Assembly: GCF_004564275.1 (NCBI RefSeq)
Contig: NZ_SPDV01000045.1
Location: 1-44,541 of the forward strand
Length of the DNA stretch: 44,541 bases
From: Sphingomonas parva (ex Maeng et al. 2020)
Lineage (GTDB): Bacteria > Pseudomonadota > Alphaproteobacteria > Sphingomonadales > Sphingomonadaceae
Direction: 5' to 3'
Below, in pieces: positions 8,049 through 16,493 of the stretch. The notes beneath the pieces were generated by a model. It saw nothing but the letters and a program-made list of their open reading frames with translations, was not told the origin of the DNA and searched no databases. The position numbers were made by a program, and so were the translations under genes. How positions within the stretch are numbered: the first letter of the stretch is position 1; each line of letters begins with the position of its first letter.

Positions 8049-9168
8049 CGCCGGCTACCTCCTGCTGATGATCGGCCCGCTGGCGGCGCCGCTGCCGGCG
8101 CCCTTGCCGCTGACCGAGGCGGTGAAATCGGTCTCGGTCAATTCTGGCGGGACGCGCAGCGGCTTCCAGATCAGCTTCCACACCGGCAAGACCTCGCCGC
8201 TCAACCTGGCGATGCTGCCGCTCGGCTTCTTCGATCCGATGATCACCCGGGTGGTGATCACCATGGTCTACCGCGGCATTCCCCAGGTGCTGATGGACGG
8301 CGTCGTGACCCGGCAGGAGATCGCGCCGAGCAACACGCCCGGCGAGTCGACGCTGACCCTGACCGGCGAGGACCTCAGCGTGCTGATGGACGTGGTGCAG
8401 GTGCGCATGCCCTGGCCCGCCGTGCCCGAGGCCGGGCGGGTGGCGACGATCCTCGCCAAATATGCCGCCTTCGGCATCGTCCCGATGGTGATCCCGCCGA
8501 TGATGCCAAGCGTCGACAGCCCGACCAGCCGCTTCGACACCCAGGACGCCACCGACCGCGCCTATCTCGATCAGCTCGCCCAGGCGAATTCCTATGTCTT
8601 CTTCGTCGAGCCCGGGCCGGTGCCGCTCACCAGCATCGCCTATTTCGGACCCGACATCCGCATCCCGGTGCCGCAGCCGGCGCTGAACGTGAACATGGAT
8701 GCCTTCACCAACGTCGAGAGCCTGAGCTTCAGCCTCGACGGCCTCGCCAAGAAGCAGACCATCCTGCTCACCTACGATCCGGCGACCGGCAAGATCCCGA
8801 TCCCGGTGCCGGTCCCCAACCTCAGCCTCACCCATCCGCCGCTCGGCCTGCGCCCGACGCCGCCCGCGCAGATCCTGTTCGAGGGCGCCGCGACGCGGCT
8901 GACCCCGGACCGGGCCGCCAAGCGGGCGCTCGAGATCATGATGTCGGCGCGCGACGCGATCACCGGCCAGGGCTCGCTCGACGTCGCCGCCTATGGCGGC
9001 ATATTGCGCGCCCGGATGCTGGTCGGCGTGCGCGGCGCCGGGCTCGCCTATGACGGCCTCTATTACGTCAACACCGTCTCCCACACGATCTCGCCCGGCC
9101 GCTACAGGCAGAGCTTCACTTTGTCGCGCGACGGGCTGATCGCGGCCGGACCGGCGGTGCTGCCATGA
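8041..9168 (+). CDS. gpD-like spike/hub protein (N-terminal half of a split VgrG/Pvc8)
   Basis: A 375-aa protein of the phage late control D (gpD/gp27) type. It starts at TTG 8041, overlapping the LysM-like stop by 8 bases. Typical features are 'SGFQISFHTGKTSPLNL', 'LTGEDLSVLMD', 'YLDQLAQANSYVFFVEP' and a C-terminal 'ARMLVGVRGAGLAYDGLYYV'. It would form the trimeric hub at the base of the spike. In PVC the Pvc8 protein joins gpD- and gp5-like parts in one chain; here the OB-fold/spike part is a separate downstream gene overlapping by ATGA. Assignment is firm at family level; the exact first residue is less sure. Confidence 0.85.
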   Translation: MLDAGYLLLMIGPLAAPLPAPLPLTEAVKSVSVNSGGTRSGFQISFHTGKTSPLNLAMLPLGFFDPMITRVVITMVYRGIPQVLMDGVVTRQEIAPSNTPGESTLTLTGEDLSVLMDVVQVRMPWPAVPEAGRVATILAKYAAFGIVPMVIPPMMPSVDSPTSRFDTQDATDRAYLDQLAQANSYVFFVEPGPVPLTSIAYFGPDIRIPVPQPALNVNMDAFTNVESLSFSLDGLAKKQTILLTYDPATGKIPIPVPVPNLSLTHPPLGLRPTPPAQILFEGAATRLTPDRAAKRALEIMMSARDAITGQGSLDVAAYGGILRARMLVGVRGAGLAYDGLYYVNTVSHTISPGRYRQSFTLSRDGLIAAGPAVLP

Positions 9169-9692
9169 CCGAGGGGCGCTATTTCGGCAAATATCGCGCG
9201 ACGGTGTCGCTCAACGTCGATCCCGAGCGGCGCGGCCGGATCCAGATGATGGTGCCCGACGTGCTCGGCCCGACGCCCTCGTCCTGGGCGGAGAATTGCG
9301 CGCCGCTGTCGGGTCCGACCGGGCCGCCGATGGGCATCCATATCGTGCCCCCGGTCGGCGCCGCGGTCTGGGCCGAGTTCGAGCAGGGCGACCTCAACTA
9401 CCCAATCTGGAGCGGCTGCCGCTGGAGCAGCGCATCGGACCTGCCGCCCGATGCGAGCCTTGGCCTGCCGGTCGCGCCCAACATCGTCCTGCAGACGCTC
9501 AGCCAGCATTGCGTGATCATCGGCGACGCGCCGCCGACCCCGGCGACCGGCGGAATCATCCTGCGCAGCGCCAGCAAGGCGATGATCGTGGTCAACGACA
9601 GCGGCATCTACATAACCAACGGCAAGGGCGCCTCGATCACGCTGGTGGGGCCGAGCGTCACGGTCAACAACGGCGCGCTGGTGGTGACATGA
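9165..9692 (+). CDS. gpV/gp5-like baseplate spike protein
   Basis: A 175-aa protein with the gpV OB-fold signature: 'YFGKYRATVSLNVDPERRGRIQMMVPDV' abridged to its key points YFGKYRATV, DPERRGRI and MMVPDV. 'PPVGAAVWAEFEQGDLNYPI' then appears in the positions expected for gp5/VgrG. The C-terminal 60 residues have short alternating beta strands (GIILRSASKAMIVVNDSGIY), suggesting a small intertwined beta-helix tip. It probably trimerises on the upstream gpD-like hub and carries the PAAR-like tip encoded next. No lysozyme domain is present. The ATG overlaps the gpD-like stop. Confidence 0.87.
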   Translation: MTEGRYFGKYRATVSLNVDPERRGRIQMMVPDVLGPTPSSWAENCAPLSGPTGPPMGIHIVPPVGAAVWAEFEQGDLNYPIWSGCRWSSASDLPPDASLGLPVAPNIVLQTLSQHCVIIGDAPPTPATGGIILRSASKAMIVVNDSGIYITNGKGASITLVGPSVTVNNGALVVT

Positions 9693-9704
9693 GGGAGGTC
9701 CGAC

Positions 9705-10028
9705 ATGCCCGGCATGCTCGTTGAAGCGACCGCCAGCGTCCTGTGCAGCCATGGCGGCAAGGCGACTCCGACGGCGGTCAACAGCCGCGTCACGCTGGGC
9801 GGCGTGCCGAGCATGACGCTGGCGACGACGATGACGGTGGCCGGCTGCAGCTTCCCGCCGCCGACCGCCGGCAACGGCCCCTGCGTTACCGGCCAGTGGC
9901 TCACCGGAACGACGCGCGTGCTGTCCAACGGGCAGCCGCTGATCGTCCAGTCGAGCAGCTCGGTCTGCGCACCCACCGGCACGCCGCTGGTGATCACCGT
10001 CCCCCAGGCAAGGGTCATGGCGCAATGA
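9705..10028 (+). CDS. PAAR-like spike tip protein (Pvc10-like)
   Basis: A 107-aa protein, short and rich in Gly, Pro and Thr, in the PAAR-like (DUF4280-related) pattern found in eCIS: 'SVLCSHGGKATP' near the start, 'VAGCSFPPPTAGNGPCVTG' in the middle and 'VCAPTGTPLVIT' near the end. Conserved His/Cys residues may bind a metal ion at the tip of a cone. It would cap the trimeric spike and make first contact with the target membrane. GGGAGG lies 7 bases before the ATG. The stop overlaps the gp25 start (ATGA). Confidence 0.85.
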   Translation: MPGMLVEATASVLCSHGGKATPTAVNSRVTLGGVPSMTLATTMTVAGCSFPPPTAGNGPCVTGQWLTGTTRVLSNGQPLIVQSSSSVCAPTGTPLVITVPQARVMAQ

Positions 10029-10399
10029 ACGAGCGGATCGAGATCGACTATCCCTTCGCGATCGATCCTCGTGGCCGCACCGCGACGACCGACGAGGCCG
10101 ACCATGTCCGCGACATGATCGAGCAATTGCTCTTCACCCGCCCCGGCGAGCGCGTGAACCGGCCCGATTTCGGCGCCGGCGTGATGCATCAGGTCTTCGC
10201 CTTCGCCAGCCCGGAAGCGGCGACTGCGCTCGAATTCACCACCCGCGCGGCGCTGCAGCGCTACTTGGGCGACGTGATCGACGTGCAGAAGCTCGAGGTG
10301 ACGGCGCGCGACGCGGCGATGGAAGTGGAGATCCATTACCTGATCCGGACGACCGGCGAGCGCCCGGTCCAGACCTTCGTCGTGGGAGGCACCGAATGA
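10025..10399 (+). CDS. gp25-like baseplate wedge protein (Pvc9-like)
   Basis: A 124-aa GPW/gp25 family protein with the diagnostic 'QLLFTRPGERVNRPDFGAG' near residue 37, including the EPR-like core. In T4, R2 pyocin and PVC this protein starts sheath assembly and ties the wedge to the hub. The longer open frame from 9743 is an extension into the PAAR-like gene; the ATG at 10025 is chosen because of the ATGA overlap and the family length. Its stop overlaps the next baseplate gene in the same manner. Confidence 0.93.
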   Translation: MNERIEIDYPFAIDPRGRTATTDEADHVRDMIEQLLFTRPGERVNRPDFGAGVMHQVFAFASPEAATALEFTTRAALQRYLGDVIDVQKLEVTARDAAMEVEIHYLIRTTGERPVQTFVVGGTE

Positions 10400-13158
10400 G
10401 CAGCGCTCCGCTTCATTGCGCCAGCGACGACGCGCGGCGCGCCGCGATCCGCGGGGCCGATCTCAACGGCATCGACTCGATCGAGGTTGATTGCGCGCAG
10501 ACCACGCTGATCGTGACCTTCCTCGGCCGCGCGCCGGAATGGATCGGACCGGAGAACATCCGCATCGAAGGCGGGCGGCGCGAGCGCGACATCAAGGTGC
10601 TCGCGGTGGCGGTCGAGCGCGCCGAGGACGAGGGGCTCGACGACCGCATGTTCGTCACCGTCGATCGGCCCGGAGACTTCTCGACCTACCGGCTGGCGAT
10701 CGTCGCGCGCGACGAGCGGGGACGCGCCCTCCCCGGGGCGCCCGGAGATTTCGACGTGCGCTACGCCTCGGCCGAGTTCAGCTTCAAGGCGGGCTGCGCC
10801 CAGGACCAGGACCCCGCCGATTGCCCGCCCTGCCCGCCAGCGGCGGTGCCGCCGGTGACGATCGACTATCTGGCGCGGGACTATCAGGGCTTCCGCCGGC
10901 TGATCCTCGACCGGCTCGCGCTCACCATGCCGGACTGGAAGGAGCGCCACCTGCCCGACCTCGGCATCACCCTGGTCGAGCTGCTCGCCTACGCCGCCGA
11001 CGACCTGAGCTATTACCAGGACGCGGTCGCCACAGAGGGCTTCCTCGACAGCGCGCGGCTGCGCCAGTCGGTGCGACGCCATTGCCGGCTGGTCGATTAC
11101 CGCCTGCATCAGGGCGCCTCCGCCCGAACCTGGGCCGCGTTCGAGCTGAACGGCGCCGAGACGATCGAGATCGCGCCGGACGATGTGATGCTCACCACCG
11201 CGCTTCCGGGCGAGCACGACCCGATGGTCCGCGCCGAGGACATCGCCGAGATCGGCTGGAGCGACTATCTGGTCTTCGAGCCGCTCGCCGACCAGCCGGC
11301 CCTCACGTTCCGCCGCGCCCGCAACCGCATCGCCTTCTACGATTGGGACGGCAGCGAATGCTGCCTGGTCAAGGGTGCGACCTCGGCCACCCTCGTCGAT
11401 CCGACCGAGGCGCCGGGCGCACCGCCGGACGATCGCCCGGAACGGCAGGATCCGGAGACGCCGCGCCCCGACCAGCCCGCCCGGCCCGAGCCGCCGAAGG
11501 CCGGCCGCGCAGGCCGTGCCGCGCAGGCGACGCAGGCGCCGGCCGCCGCCGAGCAGCGCGAGCGCGACGAGAACGACGAGACCGCGGGCCTCGGCCTCGC
11601 GCCGGGCGACGTCCTGCTCTTCGTGGAGGTGATCGGGCCGCGGACCGGCCAGGCGGGCGACGCCGATCCGACCCGCCGCCACGCCGTGCGCCTCACCGCC
11701 GTCGAGCAGGGCACCGATCCGCTCACCGGCCAGCGGATCGTCCACGTGCAATGGTGTCCCGAAGATGCCTTGCCCTTCCCCTTCTGTCTCTCCGCCCGCG
11801 GCGAGGCGCCCAATTGCGAGTGGCTGAGCGGGATCAGCATCGCCTTCGGCAACGTCGTGGCGGTCGGCCATGGCCGCAGCGTCGAGCAGGCCCTGCCGCC
11901 GGTCGCGGTGACACGGGTGGAGGCCGATTGCGACGACCGCTGCACGCCGTCCGAGACGCGCTACGTCGCCAGGCCCTATCGCCCGAAACTCGAATGGCCG
12001 GACCTGACCTTCGTTGCGCCGGCCGCGAGCGACGAGCAGCTCTGCGGGAGCTGCGGAGGCGCCGCGGCCTCGACCGCGGCGCGGCCCGACCCGGTCGCCG
12101 CACTCCCGGCGATCCGCCTCGCCAGCGTGCCCCCCGCCGACGAGGAGGCGCCCGGCCTCCAGGCAGAGCTGCGCGCGGTGCGTCATTCCGGCGCGCGCGC
12201 CGCGGCCCGGTCCGCCAGCCTGTGGCGGCCGCGGCCCGACCTGCTCGATTCCGGCCCGCGGAGCACGCATTTCGTCGTGGAGATGGCGGAGGACCGCATC
12301 GCGACACTGCGCTTCGGCGACGGCGTCTCGGGCCTCGCACCGGCCGCCGGCGAGCGCTTCTTCGCTTATTACCGGATCGGCAACGGCCCGATCGGCAATG
12401 TCGGCGCGGACGCGCTCAGGCACATCGTCTTCCGCAACGCCTTTCCCGACGGCGTCACCCTCACCGTCACCAACCCGCTGCCGGCGCAGGGCGGAACCGC
12501 GCGCGAGCCGATCGCCGACGGCAAGCTGCGCGCGCCGCAGCTCTTCCGCACCCGGCTCGAGCGCGCCGTCGCGGCCGAGGATTATGCGGCGATCGCGATG
12601 CGCGACTTACCGACGCTGGTGCAGCGCGCGGCGGCGACGCTGCGCGCCACCGGCGTGCGCCGGGAGGTGCAGGTGGCGATCGACTCGTTCGGCACCTCCG
12701 ACCCGCCGCAGTCGCTGCTCGACTGCATCGCCGCACATCTCGAACTCTATCGCCGGATCGGGCACGATTTGCGCGTCGTCCCGGCGCGCAAGGTGCCGAT
12801 CGACCTCGCGCTGCGCATCTGCGTCGCCCCCGGCCATATCGGCGAGCAGGTGCTGACCGAGCTGCGCGAGGCGCTCGGCCCTCGTCTCGACCGCCGGAGC
12901 CGGCCCGCCTTCTTCCATCCGGATTCGCTCAGCTTCGGCGAGGGCGTGACCGTCAGCCGGATCGTCGCCGCCGCCCACGCTGTCCCGGGTGTCGCCCATG
13001 TCGAGGTGACCAGGCTCGAGCGGCTGTTCGAGGGACCGGACGGAGAGCTCGAAGCCGGGATCCTGCCCCTCGGACCACTGGAGCTCGCGCGGCTCGATCA
13101 GGATCGCGACGCCCCGGAGAACGGGCGGCTGTCGCTCACCATGGAGATCGGGCAATGA
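10396..13158 (+). CDS. Baseplate J-like wedge protein (Pvc11-like putative baseplate assembly protein)
   Basis: A 920-aa protein of the 'putative baseplate assembly protein' family. Recognisable segments are 'TIDYLARDYQGFRRLILDRL' at about residue 155, 'GITLVELLAYAADDLSYYQD' at about 195, and a J-like C-terminal half ('RFGDGVSGLAPAAGERF', 'HAVPGVAHVEVTRLERL'). A low-complexity Pro/Glu/Arg/Ala insert runs from about residue 335 to 398 and is probably a flexible loop. The protein should form the outer wedge of the baseplate, linking sheath to hub, and pairs with the next, related protein. Both ends overlap neighbours by ATGA. The longer frame that begins at 10491 in another phase is only a shadow. 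Confidence 0.92.
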   Translation: MSSAPLHCASDDARRAAIRGADLNGIDSIEVDCAQTTLIVTFLGRAPEWIGPENIRIEGGRRERDIKVLAVAVERAEDEGLDDRMFVTVDRPGDFSTYRLAIVARDERGRALPGAPGDFDVRYASAEFSFKAGCAQDQDPADCPPCPPAAVPPVTIDYLARDYQGFRRLILDRLALTMPDWKERHLPDLGITLVELLAYAADDLSYYQDAVATEGFLDSARLRQSVRRHCRLVDYRLHQGASARTWAAFELNGAETIEIAPDDVMLTTALPGEHDPMVRAEDIAEIGWSDYLVFEPLADQPALTFRRARNRIAFYDWDGSECCLVKGATSATLVDPTEAPGAPPDDRPERQDPETPRPDQPARPEPPKAGRAGRAAQATQAPAAAEQRERDENDETAGLGLAPGDVLLFVEVIGPRTGQAGDADPTRRHAVRLTAVEQGTDPLTGQRIVHVQWCPEDALPFPFCLSARGEAPNCEWLSGISIAFGNVVAVGHGRSVEQALPPVAVTRVEADCDDRCTPSETRYVARPYRPKLEWPDLTFVAPAASDEQLCGSCGGAAASTAARPDPVAALPAIRLASVPPADEEAPGLQAELRAVRHSGARAAARSASLWRPRPDLLDSGPRSTHFVVEMAEDRIATLRFGDGVSGLAPAAGERFFAYYRIGNGPIGNVGADALRHIVFRNAFPDGVTLTVTNPLPAQGGTAREPIADGKLRAPQLFRTRLERAVAAEDYAAIAMRDLPTLVQRAAATLRATGVRREVQVAIDSFGTSDPPQSLLDCIAAHLELYRRIGHDLRVVPARKVPIDLALRICVAPGHIGEQVLTELREALGPRLDRRSRPAFFHPDSLSFGEGVTVSRIVAAAHAVPGVAHVEVTRLERLFEGPDGELEAGILPLGPLELARLDQDRDAPENGRLSLTMEIGQ

Positions 13159-16100
13159 GCGAGACCTGCTCCTGCCGGGCATGCGCCTCTGCCGCCGGCG
13201 CCTGCGGCTGCTGCGAGGGCGTGGAAAGCATCACGCCGCGCGCGATCGCCAACCGGCCCGGCCTCGCCCGGCTCGCCGCGCGGATCGGAACGCACGCCGA
13301 TTTCCGCGAGACGATGCAGGCGCGGCTCGGCACCCACGCGCTCGAGGACGGCACGCGCCCCCTCGCCGCCCTGCGCACCCGCGACGAGGCCGATGCCTCG
13401 ATCGCCCTGCTCGATGCCTGGGCGGTGACCAGCGACGTCCTGACCTTCTACCAGGAGCGGATCGCCAACGAAGGCTATCTCCGCACCGCGACGCGGGAGC
13501 GTTCGCTGCGCGAGCTGGCGCGGCTGATCGGCTACGAGCCCTCGCCCGGGGTGTCGGCGAGCACCTATCTCGCCTTCACGCTCGACAGCGATCCCGAGAC
13601 TCCGGTCACCATCGCCGCCGGGACCGGCGCCAAGTCCCTCCCAGCCCAGGACGAGCTGCCGCAGGTCTTCGAGACCTCGCGCGACCTCGCGGCGCGCGCG
13701 CGCTGGAACCTGCTCGGGGTGCGCACCGGCGAGCCCGAGCGCGGCCAGAACAGGGACGAGGACGGCGTCACCCGCGACGTCTATCTCGCCGGCACCGACA
13801 CCGGCCTCAAGCCGGGCGACGCCCTTCTCTTCCGATATGGCGGCGGCGAGCCCGTCCCGATGCGCGTGACGGCGGTCGAGGCCGACACGGCCGCGGCGCG
13901 CACCTATGTCGCCGTGCAGCGCTGGGACGGCGCGGCGCTCCCCGAGGAGGCTGGGCCGGTCGCAACGGCCGGCACCGCGGCGGGGCTCGCCCAGCTCCGC
14001 GAAGAGGCGCCCGGCGGCGAGATCGCAAGCGGCATCGTCGCGGGCCTCGATCGCCTCGAGGCGGCCTCGCCGGCCGAGCGCGAGGCCGCGCAGCGCGCCC
14101 TCGACGAGGATATCGCCGCGGCGCGTGCCCGGATCGGCAGCCTGCCGCAGGTCAAGCTGCGCGAGTGGCTCGACAGGGTCGAGGCGCAGACCTCGCCGAC
14201 CATCGGCGAGGCCGGCACGATCGACGCCGGCGCCGCCCTGGCCGCGACCACCGGCGACGACGCGCCGGCGCGCGCCTCGTGGATCGACAAGCTCGCGCTC
14301 GCCGAATCGGTGCCGCCGCGCAGCCCGGAGCAGCTCGCGCTCGCCACCTCGACCAGCTTCGCCAAGGGCTCGGAGGCGGCCTACCGGGCGCTGGCGGTCG
14401 CGGTGCCGCGGATCGGCGCCCAGATCGGCGCGGCGCTGACCGGCACCCGCGTGCTCGAAGGCGAGCTCAGGGTCTTCGCCATGCGCGTCCGCGCCGGGGT
14501 CTTCGGCCGCACCTTCCCCAAGCGCACCCGGGTCGAGCGCTCGGACACCGGCGGCGGGGGGACGCAGGTGGTCGAGATCGGCGAATGGCCGATCGCCAGC
14601 GAAGGCGGCAATTTCGACAATATCCGATACCTGATCGTGCGCGAGCAGCCGGACGTCGTGACCCTCGACGCGGTCTATGACGGGATCGTCCCCGGCAGCT
14701 GGGTGATGGTCGACATGCGGGCGGTGCCGGCGGCGCCGGACAATGACGATTGGGTCGTCGCCCGAAAGCAGGGCCTGCTTCTCGCCCGCGTCCGCGAAGT
14801 CGATCCGAAGCTCGCCCGCGCCGATTATGGCGGCGCCGGCGACAGCACCGCGATCACGCTGGGCGGCAAGAGCGAATGGCTGCAGGTCAATGACGACTGG
14901 CAGAACCGGATCGGCAACCAGGCGATCATCGACCGCGACTTCCAGCTGATCCGCAGGACGACCGTCTACGCCCGGCCCGAGGAGCTGCCGCTGGCGACGC
15001 GGCCGCTGGAGCAGGATTTCTGCGTCGAGCCGGAGCCGGGCAAGCCACTGCCCTGGATTGAGCTCGACGGCACCTATTCGGGGCTCGAGGCCGGCCGCTA
15101 TGTCGCGGTGAGCGGCGAGCGCAGCGACATCGACGGCGTTGCCGGCGTGACCGCGAGCGAGATCGGGATGATCGCCGAGGTGGTCCATGGCGTCCGCGGC
15201 CCCGACGGCGGCCCGATCACGCCGGGCGATCGCGAGGCGGCGCCGGGCGATGCCGTCCACACCTTCCTGCGCTTCGCCAATCCCTTGTCCTATTGCTACG
15301 CGCGCGGCACCGTCAGCCTCCAGGCCAATGTCGTCGAGGCGACCCATGGCGAGACCGTCGCCGAGACTCTCGGCAACGGCGATGCCGCCGCGGCCCGCCA
15401 GCGCTTCGCCCTGAAGCGGGCGCCGCTGACCTACACGCCGGCGCCAACCGCGACCGGGCTCGCGACCAGCCTCGAGGTCTATGTCGACGACATCCGCTGG
15501 CGCCCCGAGGCGAACCTGATCGCCACCGGACCGACCGAGCGCGTCTACACGGTGAGGAACGATGCCGGGGGCAAGGCGACGGTGATCTTCCCGGACGGCC
15601 GCGACGGCGCCCGCCCGCCGACCGGCACCCAGAACATCCGCGCCGTCTATCGCGCCGGGATCGGGCGGCCCGGCAATCTCGGCGCCGGCCGCATCGACCA
15701 GCTGGTCGTCCGCCCGCTCGGCGTCAAGGCGGTGATCAACCCGGTCGCGGCGACCGGCGGCGCCGATGCCGAGCCCATGGAGCGCATCCGCCGGAACGCA
15801 CCGGTCTCGACGATGGCGCTCGACCGCCTGGTCTCGATCCGCGACCATGAGGATTTCGCCCGCAACTTCGGCGGCATCGCCCGCGCGACGGCGCAGGCGA
15901 TGAGCTCCGGCAGCCGCCGCATCGTCCATGTCACCGTGGCGGCCGAGGACGACGCGCCGCTCGACGAGGCCGGCGCGCTGCTGGAGAACCTTCGCGCCGC
16001 CTTCCGCCGGCTCGGCGATCCCGACCTGCCGGTCGTCGTCGCACCGCGCGAGCTGAAGCTGATGATCGTCTCGGCCAAGGTCCGCATCGACCCCGACCGG

Positions 16101-16484
16101 CTGTGGGAGCCGGTCGCGCAGGCGATCCGGGCCAGGTTGCTCGACGCTTACGGCTTCGAATCCCGCGAGCTCGCCCAGGGCGCGGCGCCGAGCGGCCTGG
16201 TCGCGGCGATGCACGCGGTGCCGGGCGTCGCCTGGGTCGATCTCGACGTGTTCGGCAGCGTCGCCACGATGCGCGGCGACGGCCTTGGAGGACGCCAGCC
16301 GCGGACCCCGGACGAGATCGCGCAGCTCGTCGCCAAGGCTGCCGAGCAGGGCGTTCGGCGCTGGCTGCCGGCCTATGCGGCGCGGCCGGACCAGGGCGCC
16401 TTCCCGCAGGCGATCCTCCCCGCCGAGCTGCTGCTGCTCAGCGCCGAGATCCCGGCCACGCTCGTGCTCAACCAGATCCGATAG
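13155..16484 (+). CDS. Second large baseplate assembly protein (Pvc12-like)
   Basis: A 1109-aa protein from the ATG at 13155. It opens with a cysteine-dense stretch (CSCRACASAAGACGCCEG, residues 5-22), then the family pattern 'ITPRAIANRPGLARLAARIGTH' in its key elements TPRAIANRPGL and RIGTHADF, and 'LTFYQERIANEGYLRTA' at about 95. The C-terminal part is J-like again ('MALDRLVSIRDHEDFARNFGG', here cited as the SIRDHEDFA block). An Ala/Glu-rich helical insertion lies at about residues 255-450. It probably forms the second wedge protein with the 920-aa partner. The ATG overlaps the preceding stop. The open frame reaching back to 10491 is rejected because it runs antiphase through the upstream gene. 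Confidence 0.9.
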   Translation: MSETCSCRACASAAGACGCCEGVESITPRAIANRPGLARLAARIGTHADFRETMQARLGTHALEDGTRPLAALRTRDEADASIALLDAWAVTSDVLTFYQERIANEGYLRTATRERSLRELARLIGYEPSPGVSASTYLAFTLDSDPETPVTIAAGTGAKSLPAQDELPQVFETSRDLAARARWNLLGVRTGEPERGQNRDEDGVTRDVYLAGTDTGLKPGDALLFRYGGGEPVPMRVTAVEADTAAARTYVAVQRWDGAALPEEAGPVATAGTAAGLAQLREEAPGGEIASGIVAGLDRLEAASPAEREAAQRALDEDIAAARARIGSLPQVKLREWLDRVEAQTSPTIGEAGTIDAGAALAATTGDDAPARASWIDKLALAESVPPRSPEQLALATSTSFAKGSEAAYRALAVAVPRIGAQIGAALTGTRVLEGELRVFAMRVRAGVFGRTFPKRTRVERSDTGGGGTQVVEIGEWPIASEGGNFDNIRYLIVREQPDVVTLDAVYDGIVPGSWVMVDMRAVPAAPDNDDWVVARKQGLLLARVREVDPKLARADYGGAGDSTAITLGGKSEWLQVNDDWQNRIGNQAIIDRDFQLIRRTTVYARPEELPLATRPLEQDFCVEPEPGKPLPWIELDGTYSGLEAGRYVAVSGERSDIDGVAGVTASEIGMIAEVVHGVRGPDGGPITPGDREAAPGDAVHTFLRFANPLSYCYARGTVSLQANVVEATHGETVAETLGNGDAAAARQRFALKRAPLTYTPAPTATGLATSLEVYVDDIRWRPEANLIATGPTERVYTVRNDAGGKATVIFPDGRDGARPPTGTQNIRAVYRAGIGRPGNLGAGRIDQLVVRPLGVKAVINPVAATGGADAEPMERIRRNAPVSTMALDRLVSIRDHEDFARNFGGIARATAQAMSSGSRRIVHVTVAAEDDAPLDEAGALLENLRAAFRRLGDPDLPVVVAPRELKLMIVSAKVRIDPDRLWEPVAQAIRARLLDAYGFESRELAQGAAPSGLVAAMHAVPGVAWVDLDVFGSVATMRGDGLGGRQPRTPDEIAQLVAKAAEQGVRRWLPAYAARPDQGAFPQAILPAELLLLSAEIPATLVLNQIR

Positions 16485-16493
16485 GAGGACGCG

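Noticed and set aside
10491-13154. Upstream extension of the second baseplate protein to nearly 2000 aa
   Set aside because: It lies out of phase inside the 920-aa baseplate gene and has shadow-like composition; the start at 13155 matches the family N-terminus.
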